This document shows, piece after piece, positions 7,603 to 15,083 of a stretch of 20,526 bases of DNA (position 1 is the stretch's first letter; every line of letters starts with the position of its first letter). The translations under genes were made by a program, and so were the position numbers. A model generated the notes under the pieces. It was not told the DNA's origin. It did not search any database and worked only from the letters and a program-made list of their open reading frames with translations. The DNA is from JACVRW01 sp052038485 (GTDB lineage: Bacteria; Actinomycetota; Thermoleophilia; Solirubrobacterales; Thermoleophilaceae), in contig JBQGCL010000004.1 in the NCBI GenBank assembly GCA_052038485.1, forward strand, positions 1 through 20,526, read 5' to 3'.

Positions 7603-7616
7603 AACGAGCGTTCATG
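7603..7616. promoter_or_regulatory. Palindromic operator, copy 2, overlapping the kdd start
   Basis: AACGAGCGTTCATG matches the pattern AACGANCGNTCGTT of copy 1 at 10 of 12 defined positions. It covers the predicted transcription start and the ATG itself, a position suited to repression. The centres of the two copies are 55 bp apart, about five helical turns, so the promoter is bracketed by two similar sites. Confidence 0.45.
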
Positions 7617-8648
7617 AAGACGGACTCCGCTGTCGACATGGCCCAGCAGCTCGGCGCCGACCGTGTGACCGCGCCCGCGGGCGCCCTGCCGCAGCCCGCC
7701 GAGCGCCTGGACGCCGCCGGCCCGTGCCGTCCCTACGAGTTCGAGGTCGCCGTCGAGCGGCTCTGCCTCGACTCGACCTCGTTCCGCAACATCCGCGAGC
7801 GCTCGGACGCCGACTCGGCGCGGATGGCCGACCGCATCCTCGAGATCGTCGGCTCGCGCGGCAAGATGCACAACCCGGAGACCGACTCGGGCGGCGTTGC
7901 GCTCGGCACGGTCACCGAGATCGGCGAGCGCTACGCGTCGCCGCCCGAACCCGGCCAGCGGATCGTCACGCTCGCCTCGCTCACGCTCACCCCGCTGAGG
8001 CTCGAGGCCGTGACCCGGCTCGATCCCGACGACCCGCAGGTCGAGGTCAGCGGCACCGCCTACGTCTGCGACCGCTCGGCCTGGGGCCCGGTCCCCCAGG
8101 ACCTGCCGCTGAAGACCGTCCTCGAGATCTACGACGTCTACGGCGCCGGCTCGCTGACGCACACGCTGGCACCCGCCGAGGGCGGCACGGTGCTCGTGCT
8201 CGGCGCCGGGCACGCCGGAAAGCTCGCGCTCGCGGCGGCGCGCGACGCGATGGCGGGCGGAACCGTCGTCGCGGTCGACGTCGACGAGCGGGCGATCGCA
8301 CGCGTCAGCGAGCTCGGCCTGTGCGACATCGGCCTCACGGCCGATCTGCGCGACCCGCTGGCCGCGGTCGAGGCCCTACGCGCCGCGGGCGCGCCGCCGG
8401 CCGACCTGACCGTGGTCGTCGTGAACGCCGCCGGCTGCGAGCCGACGGCGATCCTGCTGACGGCCGACTCGGGCACGGTCCTGTTCTTTTCGATGGCGAC
8501 CAACTTCTCGACCGCCGCGCTCACGGCGGACGGGATGGCGTCGAACGTGCGCATGCTGGTCGGCAGCGGCTACACGCCCGACGTCGGGGCCTACGCGCTC
8601 GACCTCGTGCGGCGCACCCCCGCGCTGAGGGAGGCGCTGGGCGTATGA
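7614..8648 (+). CDS. kdd: L-erythro-3,5-diaminohexanoate dehydrogenase
   Basis: In lysine fermentation, Kdd oxidatively deaminates (3S,5S)-3,5-diaminohexanoate to 5-amino-3-oxohexanoate with NAD+. The 344-residue sequence carries the family's hallmarks: DRVTAPAGALPQPA near the N-terminus, RGKMHNPETDSGG (82-94), LTLTPLRLE, a Rossmann loop VLVLGAGHAGK (193-203), and GCEPTAILLTADSGTVLFF (274-292) followed by VGSGYTPD. Length is as expected. The ATG at 7614 gives a near-leaderless transcript; Met9 (7638) is an alternative start, since conservation begins around residue 12. It is the first gene of an 11-gene operon and its stop overlaps the next start (ATGA, 8645-8648). The substrate may be a related beta-amino acid rather than 3,5-diaminohexanoate itself, because the lysine aminomutase genes that normally supply that compound are not here. 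Confidence 0.88.
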   Translation: MKTDSAVDMAQQLGADRVTAPAGALPQPAERLDAAGPCRPYEFEVAVERLCLDSTSFRNIRERSDADSARMADRILEIVGSRGKMHNPETDSGGVALGTVTEIGERYASPPEPGQRIVTLASLTLTPLRLEAVTRLDPDDPQVEVSGTAYVCDRSAWGPVPQDLPLKTVLEIYDVYGAGSLTHTLAPAEGGTVLVLGAGHAGKLALAAARDAMAGGTVVAVDVDERAIARVSELGLCDIGLTADLRDPLAAVEALRAAGAPPADLTVVVVNAAGCEPTAILLTADSGTVLFFSMATNFSTAALTADGMASNVRMLVGSGYTPDVGAYALDLVRRTPALREALGV

Positions 8649-9031
8649 CCGACGGCCATCGAGTGCAGGTGCGCTGGCAGGACCTCGACGGGCTCGGCCA
8701 CGTGAATCACTGCGTCGTGCTCACCTACCTGGAGGAGGGCCGCGACGCCTGGCTGGAGCGCCACGGCATCCGCCGCGACGAGTACGTCGTGGGCCGTTGC
8801 TCGGTCAACTTCCGGCGCGAGATCGACGGGCACTCCAAGGCCGTGACCGTGCAGTGCGGCCTGCGCGAGCTCGGCCGCTCCAGCCTCACCACCAGCGAGC
8901 GCATCGTCGACGACGCCGGCCGGGTCGTGGTGGACGCCGAGTTCGCGCTGGTGCTGTGGGATCCGGAGCAGCGCGGCGCACGGCCGATCAGTGACGAGGA
9001 GCGCGCATCGCTCGAGGAGGTCAGCGCATGA
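8645..9031 (+). CDS. Hot-dog fold acyl-CoA thioesterase (4HBT-like)
   Basis: This 128-residue protein is of typical single hot-dog length. RWQDLDGLGHVNHCVVLTYLEEGRDAWL (10-37) matches the 4-hydroxybenzoyl-CoA thioesterase/YbgC signature, with an acidic residue (Asp13 or Asp15) ahead of GHVN and the helix carrying YLEEGRD. It is predicted to hydrolyse a small acyl-CoA in the cytoplasm. It lies between kdd and kce and overlaps both by ATGA. In classical lysine fermentation this step is done by 3-aminobutyryl-CoA ammonia lyase (Kal), also a hot-dog protein, but the DxDxxGHVN signature here is of thioesterase type. Release of 3-aminobutyrate or another acyl group from the CoA product of Kce is the likely role. 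A Kal-like activity cannot be excluded by reading alone. Confidence 0.85.
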   Translation: MTDGHRVQVRWQDLDGLGHVNHCVVLTYLEEGRDAWLERHGIRRDEYVVGRCSVNFRREIDGHSKAVTVQCGLRELGRSSLTTSERIVDDAGRVVVDAEFALVLWDPEQRGARPISDEERASLEEVSA

Positions 9032-9855
9032 GCTGGAACAGCAACCCGGTGGTTCTGACGGTGGCGGTGACCGGCGCCGACGTGTTCCGCGAGAACAACC
9101 CGAACATCCCCTACACGACCGCCGAGATCGCGGACTCGAGCATCGAGGCGGCCGGGGCGGGGGCGACGGTGGTCCACCTCCACGTGCGCGAGGACGACGG
9201 CACGCCGAGCGGCCGCCCCGAGCTGTTCAAGGCCGTGATCGAGCGCATCCGCGCCGGCAGCGACCTGCTCACGATGGTGTCGACGGGCGGCAGCAACGAC
9301 ATGACGATCGAGGAGCGCACCACGGGCCTCGAGGCGTGGCCGGACATCTCGGGCGTCGAGTCCGGCTCGATGAACTTCGGCGACGACACCTTCATCACGC
9401 CGCCGACGGCCGGCCGCGGGATCGTCGAGCGGGCCAAGGAGGCCGGCATCGCGCTCGAGGTCGAGGCGTTCGAGGTCGGCCACGTGATCAGTGCCCTGCG
9501 CTGGCTCGAGGAGGGCCTGCTGCCGGCGCCGCTGCGCATCAACCTCGTCTTCGGCGTGCCGGGCGGCATAGACGCCTCACCGGAGGCGCTCGCCGCGATG
9601 ACGCGGCCGCTGCCCGAGGACGCCTTCTGGACCGTCACCTGCATCGGCCGCCACCACCAGCGCATGATGGCGCTGGCCCTGCTTCACGGCGCGCCCGGCA
9701 TCCGTACCGGGCTCGAGGACGTCGCCTACCTCAAGCGCGGCGTGCTCGCGCCCTCGAATGCCGCTCTCGTGGAGATGGCCGTGAACCTGACGCACGCGCT
9801 CGGCCGCGAGGTGGCCACGCGGGAGCAGACCCCCGAGCTGTTTGGGCTGACTTGA
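9028..9855 (+). CDS. kce: 3-keto-5-aminohexanoate cleavage enzyme / beta-keto acid cleavage enzyme (BKACE, DUF849)
   Basis: Kce condenses a beta-keto acid with acetyl-CoA and cleaves it to acetoacetate and a new acyl-CoA; for 5-amino-3-oxohexanoate the product is 3-aminobutyryl-CoA. The 275-residue TIM-barrel protein has the zinc motif VVHLHVRE (His50, His52), Glu230 in TGLEDVAYLKRG, VSTGG (85-89), MNFGDD and VFGVPGGI. The N-terminal segment TVAVTGADVFRENNPNIPYT is also characteristic. GAGGAGG at 9014-9020 is a strong ribosome-binding site 7 nt before the ATG. The start overlaps the thioesterase stop (ATGA) and the stop overlaps the TTG of the regulator (TTGA). BKACE members accept many beta-keto acids, so specificity is inferred from the adjacent kdd. 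Confidence 0.9.
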   Translation: MSWNSNPVVLTVAVTGADVFRENNPNIPYTTAEIADSSIEAAGAGATVVHLHVREDDGTPSGRPELFKAVIERIRAGSDLLTMVSTGGSNDMTIEERTTGLEAWPDISGVESGSMNFGDDTFITPPTAGRGIVERAKEAGIALEVEAFEVGHVISALRWLEEGLLPAPLRINLVFGVPGGIDASPEALAAMTRPLPEDAFWTVTCIGRHHQRMMALALLHGAPGIRTGLEDVAYLKRGVLAPSNAALVEMAVNLTHALGREVATREQTPELFGLT

Positions 9856-10481
9856 CCCGCAAGGGCCCCGAAACCCGCGAGGCGATCCACGAGGCCGCGC
9901 TCGAGCTGTTCGCGCGGCTCGGCTACCACGCGACCTCGATGCGCGCGATCGCCGCCGAGGCGCGCGTTCAGCCGGCGGCGATCTACCACCACTACGCCAG
10001 CAAGGAAGAGATCCTGGTGCGGCTCCAGGACGACTTCATGGAGCGGCTCACCGAGCGCGTCGTGGCCGCGCTCGAGCAGCACCAGCGCCCGGCGCTGCGC
10101 TTCGCCGCCGCCGTGCGCGAGCACGTCGTCTTCCACGGCCACCACACGCGCGCGGCGTTCGTGACCGACAGCGAGATCCGCGCGCTCAACGAGGCTCCGC
10201 GCGCGGCGCTGATCGCGAAGCGCGACGAGTACCAGCGCATGTTCAGCGGGATGATCCGCGACGGCATCCGCGACGGCTCGCTGCGCACCCCGGACGTGCA
10301 CGTCGCGACCTACGCGATCCTGCTCCAGTGCACGGGCGTGGCGCTCTGGTTCGACCCGGCCGGGCCGCTGTCGATCGAGGAGGTGGCCGAGCTGCACGTG
10401 GAGCTCGTGCTCGGTTCGCTCCAGGCCTCCGCCGAGCTGATCGCCGAGGCGATCGAGAGCAGCCGGTTGGTGGCACGGTGA
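9852..10481 (+). CDS. TetR-family transcriptional regulator of the operon
   Basis: This 209-residue regulator begins at a TTG that overlaps the kce stop (TTGA, 9852-9855). The frame is open further upstream but only as a shadow of other genes. The N-terminal helix-turn-helix reads AIHEAALELFARLGYHATSM then RAIAAEARVQPAAIYHHYASKEEIL (residues 11-55), a textbook TetR DNA-binding domain. The C-terminal ligand domain, with HGHHTRAAFVTDSEIRAL, resembles the TetR_C subfamily that often senses acyl-CoA or aromatic/lipid-derived ligands. It is probably autoregulatory through the palindromes at 7548-7561 and 7603-7616. A start/stop overlap (GTGA) couples it to the next gene. The inducer is unknown; an acyl-CoA or amino-acyl intermediate of the pathway would be a reasonable guess. 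Confidence 0.92.
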   Translation: MTRKGPETREAIHEAALELFARLGYHATSMRAIAAEARVQPAAIYHHYASKEEILVRLQDDFMERLTERVVAALEQHQRPALRFAAAVREHVVFHGHHTRAAFVTDSEIRALNEAPRAALIAKRDEYQRMFSGMIRDGIRDGSLRTPDVHVATYAILLQCTGVALWFDPAGPLSIEEVAELHVELVLGSLQASAELIAEAIESSRLVAR

Positions 10482-11443
10482 CCCCGCGCGTCAAGCCGCC
10501 TGCCCTGCCCGAGCACGCGACGATCGCGGTCGTCGCGCCGGCCAGCCCGCCCCAGACGCGCTCCGAGATCGAGCAGGCGACCGCCTACTTCGAGGCGCTC
10601 GGCCACGAGGTCGTGTTCGGCCCCAACCACCGCAAGGTCCACGGCTACCTGGCCGGCACCGACGAGGAGCGAGCCGCCGACCTCCAGTGGGCCCTCAGCG
10701 AGCCCGGCATCGACATGGTGCACACGCTCTGCGGTGGCTACGGCGCCGCGCGCCTGCACGACCGGATCGACTGGAACGCGCTCGGCGCGCCGCGAATCGT
10801 GTGCGGGTTCAGCGACATCACGGCCGTCCATCTCGCGCTCGCCGCTCATACCGGCTGGGTCACCTTCTACGGTCCCAACTTCGTGCGCTTCACACGTCGC
10901 AAGGACGAGCTCACGGAGGAGACAAAGGGTTGGTTCCACCGCGCCTTCCAGCCCCAGCCGCTCGGGCGGGTGTTCGAGGACCCCGAGGACCCGTACGTGC
11001 TGACGGTCGGCGAGGGCGTGGTCGAGGCGCCGCTGGTGGGCGGCTGCCTGACGTTGCTGTGCGCGAGCATCGGCACGCCGTTCGAGGTGCAGACCGACGG
11101 GTGCATCGTGATGGTCGAGGACCTGAACACCGAGGAGTACCTGGTCGACACGGCGCTCAACCACCTGATCCGGGCGGGCAAGCTCGACAACGCGGTCGGC
11201 TTCGTGCTCGGGACGAACGTGAACTTGCAGGCGCAGACGCTGCCGGAAGGCCCCGAGTCCAGGCTCTCGATCGAGGAGATCCTCGACGAGCTGATCGCGC
11301 CGCTGGGGATCCCGGCGCTCGCGAACGTGCCTGTGGGCCACGGCAAGCACATGGCGACGATGCCGCTCGGGACGATGGCCCGGATCGACGGCGGCGCAAA
11401 GACCCTCGAAGTGACCGAGGCGGCGGTAGCCGAACAACTATGA
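10478..11443 (+). CDS. S66 family peptidase (LD-carboxypeptidase / MccF-like)
   Basis: This 321-residue serine peptidase starts at GTG 10478, overlapping the regulator's stop. The catalytic triad can be placed by analogy with LdcA: Ser112 in CGFSDIT, Glu214 in VEDLN and His288 in VGHGKH. TLCGGYGA (83-90) precedes the nucleophile as usual. S66 enzymes cleave L-Lys/Dap-D-Ala bonds in murein peptides, or, in the MccF branch, split peptidyl- or aminoacyl-nucleotide antibiotics. No signal peptide is present, so it acts in the cytoplasm on imported or recycled material. Its place between a regulator and a peptide importer suggests that it processes the imported peptide or protects against a toxic one. 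The gene ends 10 nt before the binding-protein start. Confidence 0.9.
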   Translation: MTPRVKPPALPEHATIAVVAPASPPQTRSEIEQATAYFEALGHEVVFGPNHRKVHGYLAGTDEERAADLQWALSEPGIDMVHTLCGGYGAARLHDRIDWNALGAPRIVCGFSDITAVHLALAAHTGWVTFYGPNFVRFTRRKDELTEETKGWFHRAFQPQPLGRVFEDPEDPYVLTVGEGVVEAPLVGGCLTLLCASIGTPFEVQTDGCIVMVEDLNTEEYLVDTALNHLIRAGKLDNAVGFVLGTNVNLQAQTLPEGPESRLSIEEILDELIAPLGIPALANVPVGHGKHMATMPLGTMARIDGGAKTLEVTEAAVAEQL

Positions 11444-11453
11444 GGAGATGGGG

Positions 11454-13256
11454 ATGAGGCTCAGGACATTCGTGGCGTTGCTCGTGGCAATCGCGGCGGT
11501 CGCGGTGGCGGTGACGGCCCTGCCCGCCGGCGCGCAGGACGACGGCGCGGAGAAGAAGGTCCTCAAGCTCGGTTGGGCGCAGGACGTCCAGACGCTCAAC
11601 CCGTTCGTCGCCCAGGACGAGGAGAACTTCCGCGTCTGGGCGCTGAACTGGGACCTGCTGGTCAGCTTCAGCCCGGACGACCTGTCGCCGGCGCCCGGCA
11701 TCGCCGAGAGCTGGGACGTCTCCGACGACAAGAAGACCGTCACCTTCCACCTGATCAAGGACGCGAAGTGGTCGGACGGCCAGCCGATCACCTCCAAGGA
11801 CGTCAAGTACTCGCTCGACGTGCTCGGCGGCAACGGCCTGATCTTCTCCGGCTACACCGACAACATCACCTCGGTCGAGACGCCGGACGACAACACCGTC
11901 GTCATCAAGACCAAGCAGCCGGACGCGCGCATCATCGGCGGCCTGTTCATCTACATCATCCCCGAGCACGTCTACGGCAAGGTGCCGGTGAAGCGGCTCA
12001 CGCAGTCGTACCAGCCCGAGCTGCCGATGGTCGGGAGCGGCCCGTACATGGTCACCGACTTCGAGCGCGGCCGCATCGTGAAGATGGAGCCGAACCCGAA
12101 CTTCCGGGGCGAGAAGCCGAAGTACGACGAGATCCAGTTCATCAAGTACGGCACCACCGACGCCGTGATCCGGGCGATCAAGCTGGGCGAGGTCGACGGC
12201 ACGATGGAGGTCGAGCCGACCGCCTTCAACCAGGTCGAGAAGGCCGACGGGATCGAGGCGGTGCGCAGCTCGTCGCCGTCCTTCACCGAGCTCGCCTTCA
12301 ACCTCTGCTCGAAGGAGCACTGCCCCGACGGCAAGGCCAACCCGGGGGTGCAGGACGTCGCGGTTCGCCAGGCGATCGGCTACGCCGTCGACCGCAAGCG
12401 CGTCAACGAGATCTCGAGCCGCGGCACCTCGTTCGTCGGCCACGGCCTCCTGCCCTCCTACTACAAGTCGTTCTACGAGCAGCCGGCCGACGACTACCCG
12501 TACGACCCGGACAAGGCCAAGCAGCTGCTCGACGACGCCGGCTACACGGTGGGTAGCGACGGCGTGCGCCAGAAGGGCGACGTGAAGCTGTCGTTCGACC
12601 TGTTCGTGCGGTCCGAGTCGCCGTCCGACATCCAGGCGGCCAAGATCGTGGCCGAGCAGTCGAAGGAAGTCGGGATCGACTTCAACGTCCAGGTGGTCAG
12701 CGTCGACAAGCTGACCGAGATCACGACGCGCTTCGAGGGCGACAAGCCGGCTCCCGAGTTCGACACGTTCATCTGGGGCTGGGGTGGCGATCCATACGAC
12801 CCGAGCGCGCTGCTCAAGCTGATCACGACCGACCAGATCGGCAACACCTCGGACTCGTTCTACGCGAACCCCGAGTACGACCGGCTGTTCACGCAGCAGA
12901 CCGGCGAGTTCGACCAGGCCAAGCGCAAGGAGATCGTGAAGCAGATGATCGCGATCGCCCAGCGCGACCTGCCCTACCTGGTCCTGACCGAGGACCCGGT
13001 GCTCGAGGCGTATCGGACCGATCGGATCGGCAACGTCGAGCTCCAGTGCCCGAAGCCCGATGGCGACGCCTTCTGCCAGCAGGTCTCCTACCAGCCGATG
13101 CTGTCGATCGAGCCCGCCGAGGGTGGCAGCGACGACGGTGGCGGCGGCGCCGGCATCTTCATCGCGATCGGAGTCGTCGTGGTTGCCGTGCTGGCGTTCG
13201 TGTTCCTGCGCCGCCGCCGCGGCGGCGGGCGCGAGCCGCGGGAGCTGGAGACGTGA
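11454..13256 (+). CDS. Peptide ABC transporter substrate-binding protein (SBP_bac_5) with C-terminal membrane anchor
   Basis: This 600-residue family 5 binding protein captures oligopeptides or similar ligands outside the membrane. The start is the ATG at 11454, since AGGAG (11443-11447) lies 6 nt before it; the in-frame ATG at 11448 is too close to that site. A Sec signal (about 1-25, ending PAGAQ) has no lipobox Cys, so this is not a lipoprotein. The mature protein shows the family pattern: LKLGWAQDVQTLNPF, LSPAPGIAESWDVSDD, VTFHLIKDAKWSDGQPIT and IWGWGGDPYDPSALL. After a Gly/Asp-rich linker, residues 566-585 form a hydrophobic helix followed by RRRR, so the protein is tethered by its C-terminus. 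Two Cys pairs (CSKEHC; C...FC near 540) may form disulfides. It is followed 10 nt later by the permeases. Confidence 0.93.
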   Translation: MRLRTFVALLVAIAAVAVAVTALPAGAQDDGAEKKVLKLGWAQDVQTLNPFVAQDEENFRVWALNWDLLVSFSPDDLSPAPGIAESWDVSDDKKTVTFHLIKDAKWSDGQPITSKDVKYSLDVLGGNGLIFSGYTDNITSVETPDDNTVVIKTKQPDARIIGGLFIYIIPEHVYGKVPVKRLTQSYQPELPMVGSGPYMVTDFERGRIVKMEPNPNFRGEKPKYDEIQFIKYGTTDAVIRAIKLGEVDGTMEVEPTAFNQVEKADGIEAVRSSSPSFTELAFNLCSKEHCPDGKANPGVQDVAVRQAIGYAVDRKRVNEISSRGTSFVGHGLLPSYYKSFYEQPADDYPYDPDKAKQLLDDAGYTVGSDGVRQKGDVKLSFDLFVRSESPSDIQAAKIVAEQSKEVGIDFNVQVVSVDKLTEITTRFEGDKPAPEFDTFIWGWGGDPYDPSALLKLITTDQIGNTSDSFYANPEYDRLFTQQTGEFDQAKRKEIVKQMIAIAQRDLPYLVLTEDPVLEAYRTDRIGNVELQCPKPDGDAFCQQVSYQPMLSIEPAEGGSDDGGGGAGIFIAIGVVVVAVLAFVFLRRRRGGGREPRELET

Positions 13257-13266
13257 GGCGCCGTTC

Positions 13267-14238
13267 GTGAGCCTGCGCTGGCTGGCGGGCAAGGTCGCGG
13301 CGGCGCTGCTGACGTTTGTCTTCGTCCTCGTCTTCAACTTCTTTCTGTTTCGGTTGATGGGCGATCCCACGTCCCAGCTCGCCCGGCTGCCCGCCCGCCC
13401 CAGCCAGGAGCAGATCGAGAAGGTCCGCGACTACTACGGGCTCGACAAGTCGGTCACGTCGCAGTTCGCCGACTACATGGGTCACACGGTGACCCTGGAT
13501 CTCGGCGACAGCCAGCGCACGCGCCGGCCAGTCTGGACCGAGATCAAGGAGGCACTGCCCTGGACGCTGTTGCTGGTCGGCACCGGCACGCTGCTGGCCA
13601 CCGTGATCGGCGCCTGGCTGGGGGTGATCGCCGCGACCAGGCGCGGCAAGCCGGCCGACGACAGCCTGCTCGGCTTCAGCCTGTTCACGTACGCGGCGCC
13701 CGAGTACTGGATCGGGATCATCCTGATCCTGCTGTTCGCGGTCTGGCTGCCGATCTTCCCGGCCGGGCAGCAGATGACGCCGGGGGAGGACTTCTCGAGC
13801 TGGTTCGCCCAGGCCGCCGACGTGGCCGAGCACCTCGTGCTGCCCGCCACGGCGATCACGCTGATGCTGCTGGGCCAGTACTTCCTGATCATGCGCGCGT
13901 CGATGGTCGACGTGCTGACCGAGGACTTCGTCACGGTCAAGCGCGCGGTCGGGCTGCCGTGGGACCGGGTCGTGCGCCAGCACGCGGTGCCCAACGCGCT
14001 GCTGCCGCTGGTGACGCTGTCTGCGATCCAGTTCGGATTCGTGATCGGCGGGGTGGTCACGATCGAGACGCTGTTCTCCTGGCCAGGGCTCGGCGAGCTC
14101 AGCTTCAACGCCATCAACGACAAGGACTTCCCCGTCCTCCAGGGCACCTTCCTGGTCTTCTCGGCCGGCGTGATCATCGCCAACCTGCTCGCCGACTGCC
14201 TCTACTTCTTCCTCGACCCGAGGGTGCGGGCGACGTGA
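13267..14238 (+). CDS. Peptide ABC transporter permease (DppB type)
   Basis: This 323-residue inner-membrane permease starts at GTG 13267, 10 nt after the binding-protein stop, with GAGG about 8 nt upstream. The first transmembrane segment (about 9-30, AAALLTFVFVLVFNFF) is followed by the DppB-type extracellular region (RPSQEQIEKVRDYYGLDKSV) and five more segments (about 97-122, 136-163, 188-209, 247-270, 292-315). The cytoplasmic EAA-like coupling loop is ASMVDVLTEDFVTVKRAVGL (211-230) continuing to RQHAVPNALLP. It pairs with the following permease to form the channel. The stop overlaps the next start (GTGA). Substrate class is inferred from family only: di/oligopeptides, though some members move other solutes. 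Confidence 0.93.
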   Translation: MSLRWLAGKVAAALLTFVFVLVFNFFLFRLMGDPTSQLARLPARPSQEQIEKVRDYYGLDKSVTSQFADYMGHTVTLDLGDSQRTRRPVWTEIKEALPWTLLLVGTGTLLATVIGAWLGVIAATRRGKPADDSLLGFSLFTYAAPEYWIGIILILLFAVWLPIFPAGQQMTPGEDFSSWFAQAADVAEHLVLPATAITLMLLGQYFLIMRASMVDVLTEDFVTVKRAVGLPWDRVVRQHAVPNALLPLVTLSAIQFGFVIGGVVTIETLFSWPGLGELSFNAINDKDFPVLQGTFLVFSAGVIIANLLADCLYFFLDPRVRAT

Positions 14239-15083
14239 CCGACCGTGGCGTGCGCCGGCTGCTCTTCGAGACGTGGCGCGGCCGGCTCGGCCTGGGCGTG
14301 CTCGGCCTGTTCCTGTTCCTGGCGGTCTTCGGCAGCGCGATCGCGCCCGACAACCCGGACGCCTCGAGCCTCGACATCCTCGCCAAGCCGAGCACCGACC
14401 ACTGGCTGGGAACGACCGAGCAAGGGTCGGACGTGTTCTCGCAGGTGCTCGCGGGCGCCCGCGTCTCGATAGTGGTCGGCTTCGCGGCGGCTGTCATCTC
14501 GGCCGTGCTCGGCGCCACGGTTGGGCTGCTGGGCGGCTACCTCGGCGGCTGGACCGACCGCAGTCTCGACGCGTTCGAGAACTGGTTCCTGGTGATCCCC
14601 CAGATCCCGCTGATGATCGTGCTCGCGCGGCTGCTCGAGCCGTCCCTGACCGTGCTGATCGCGGTGATCGGGCTGACCTCGTGGGCCGGCACCGGCCGGA
14701 TCGTGCGCGCCCAGGTGCTGACCCTGCGCGAGCGCGCCTTCGTCGAGCGCGCCCGGGCGCTCGGCGCGAGCGACGGCTACATCATCCGCACGCACATCTT
14801 GCCCAACACCCTGCCGCTGATCTTCGCCAACACCGTGTTGATCGTGGCGGTGGCGATCCTGTCCGAGGCGGCGCTCGCCTTCCTCGGGCTGGGCGACCCG
14901 ACGCGCATCTCATGGGGGACGATGCTCGAGAACGCGTTCTCCTCGGGCGCGCCGAGCGCCGGCGCCTGGTGGTACGTGATCCCGCCCGGCCTCTGCATCA
15001 CGCTGCTGGTGCTGTCGGTGTCGATCCTCGGTTACCTGTTCGAGGAGTACGTCAACCCGCGCCTGAGGGAGCAGCACGCGTGA
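14235..15083 (+). CDS. Peptide ABC transporter permease (DppC type)
   Basis: This 282-residue permease starts at GTG 14235 within a GTGA overlap. The N-terminal segment has one membrane helix (about 18-36) followed by IAPDNPD and the DppC landmark HWLGTTEQGSDVFSQVLAGAR (56-76). The core has further helices at about 78-104, 117-150, 196-218 and 250-270. The coupling loop is ERAFVERARALGASDGYII (166-184) with RTHILPN. The usual SEAALAFLGLG and WGTML motifs are at 210-231. It should form the translocation pathway with the preceding DppB-like protein. The stop overlaps the start of the first ATPase (GTGA, 15080-15083). Confidence 0.93.
   Translation: MTDRGVRRLLFETWRGRLGLGVLGLFLFLAVFGSAIAPDNPDASSLDILAKPSTDHWLGTTEQGSDVFSQVLAGARVSIVVGFAAAVISAVLGATVGLLGGYLGGWTDRSLDAFENWFLVIPQIPLMIVLARLLEPSLTVLIAVIGLTSWAGTGRIVRAQVLTLRERAFVERARALGASDGYIIRTHILPNTLPLIFANTVLIVAVAILSEAALAFLGLGDPTRISWGTMLENAFSSGAPSAGAWWYVIPPGLCITLLVLSVSILGYLFEEYVNPRLREQHA

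Noticed and set aside
8991..9851. Upstream extension of the TetR frame through kce
   Set aside because: The translation before 9852 is Arg/Gly-rich shadow sequence; the helix-turn-helix begins right after the TTG at 9852.
7614..9855. Calling this a classical lysine fermentation cluster
   Set aside because: Kdd and Kce fit, but no lysine or beta-lysine aminomutase, ammonia lyase or CoA transferase gene is in the window, and a peptide importer and peptidases are part of the same operon.
11157..13370. Long minus-strand open frame of 737 codons opposite the binding protein
   Set aside because: Antisense shadow of a clear SBP_bac_5 gene; low-complexity Arg/Leu/Val/Asp composition and no motif.
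14273..15079. Upstream extension of the DppD frame through the permease gene
   Set aside because: The open frame is a shadow; recognisable ATPase sequence begins only at the GTG at 15080, which overlaps the permease stop.
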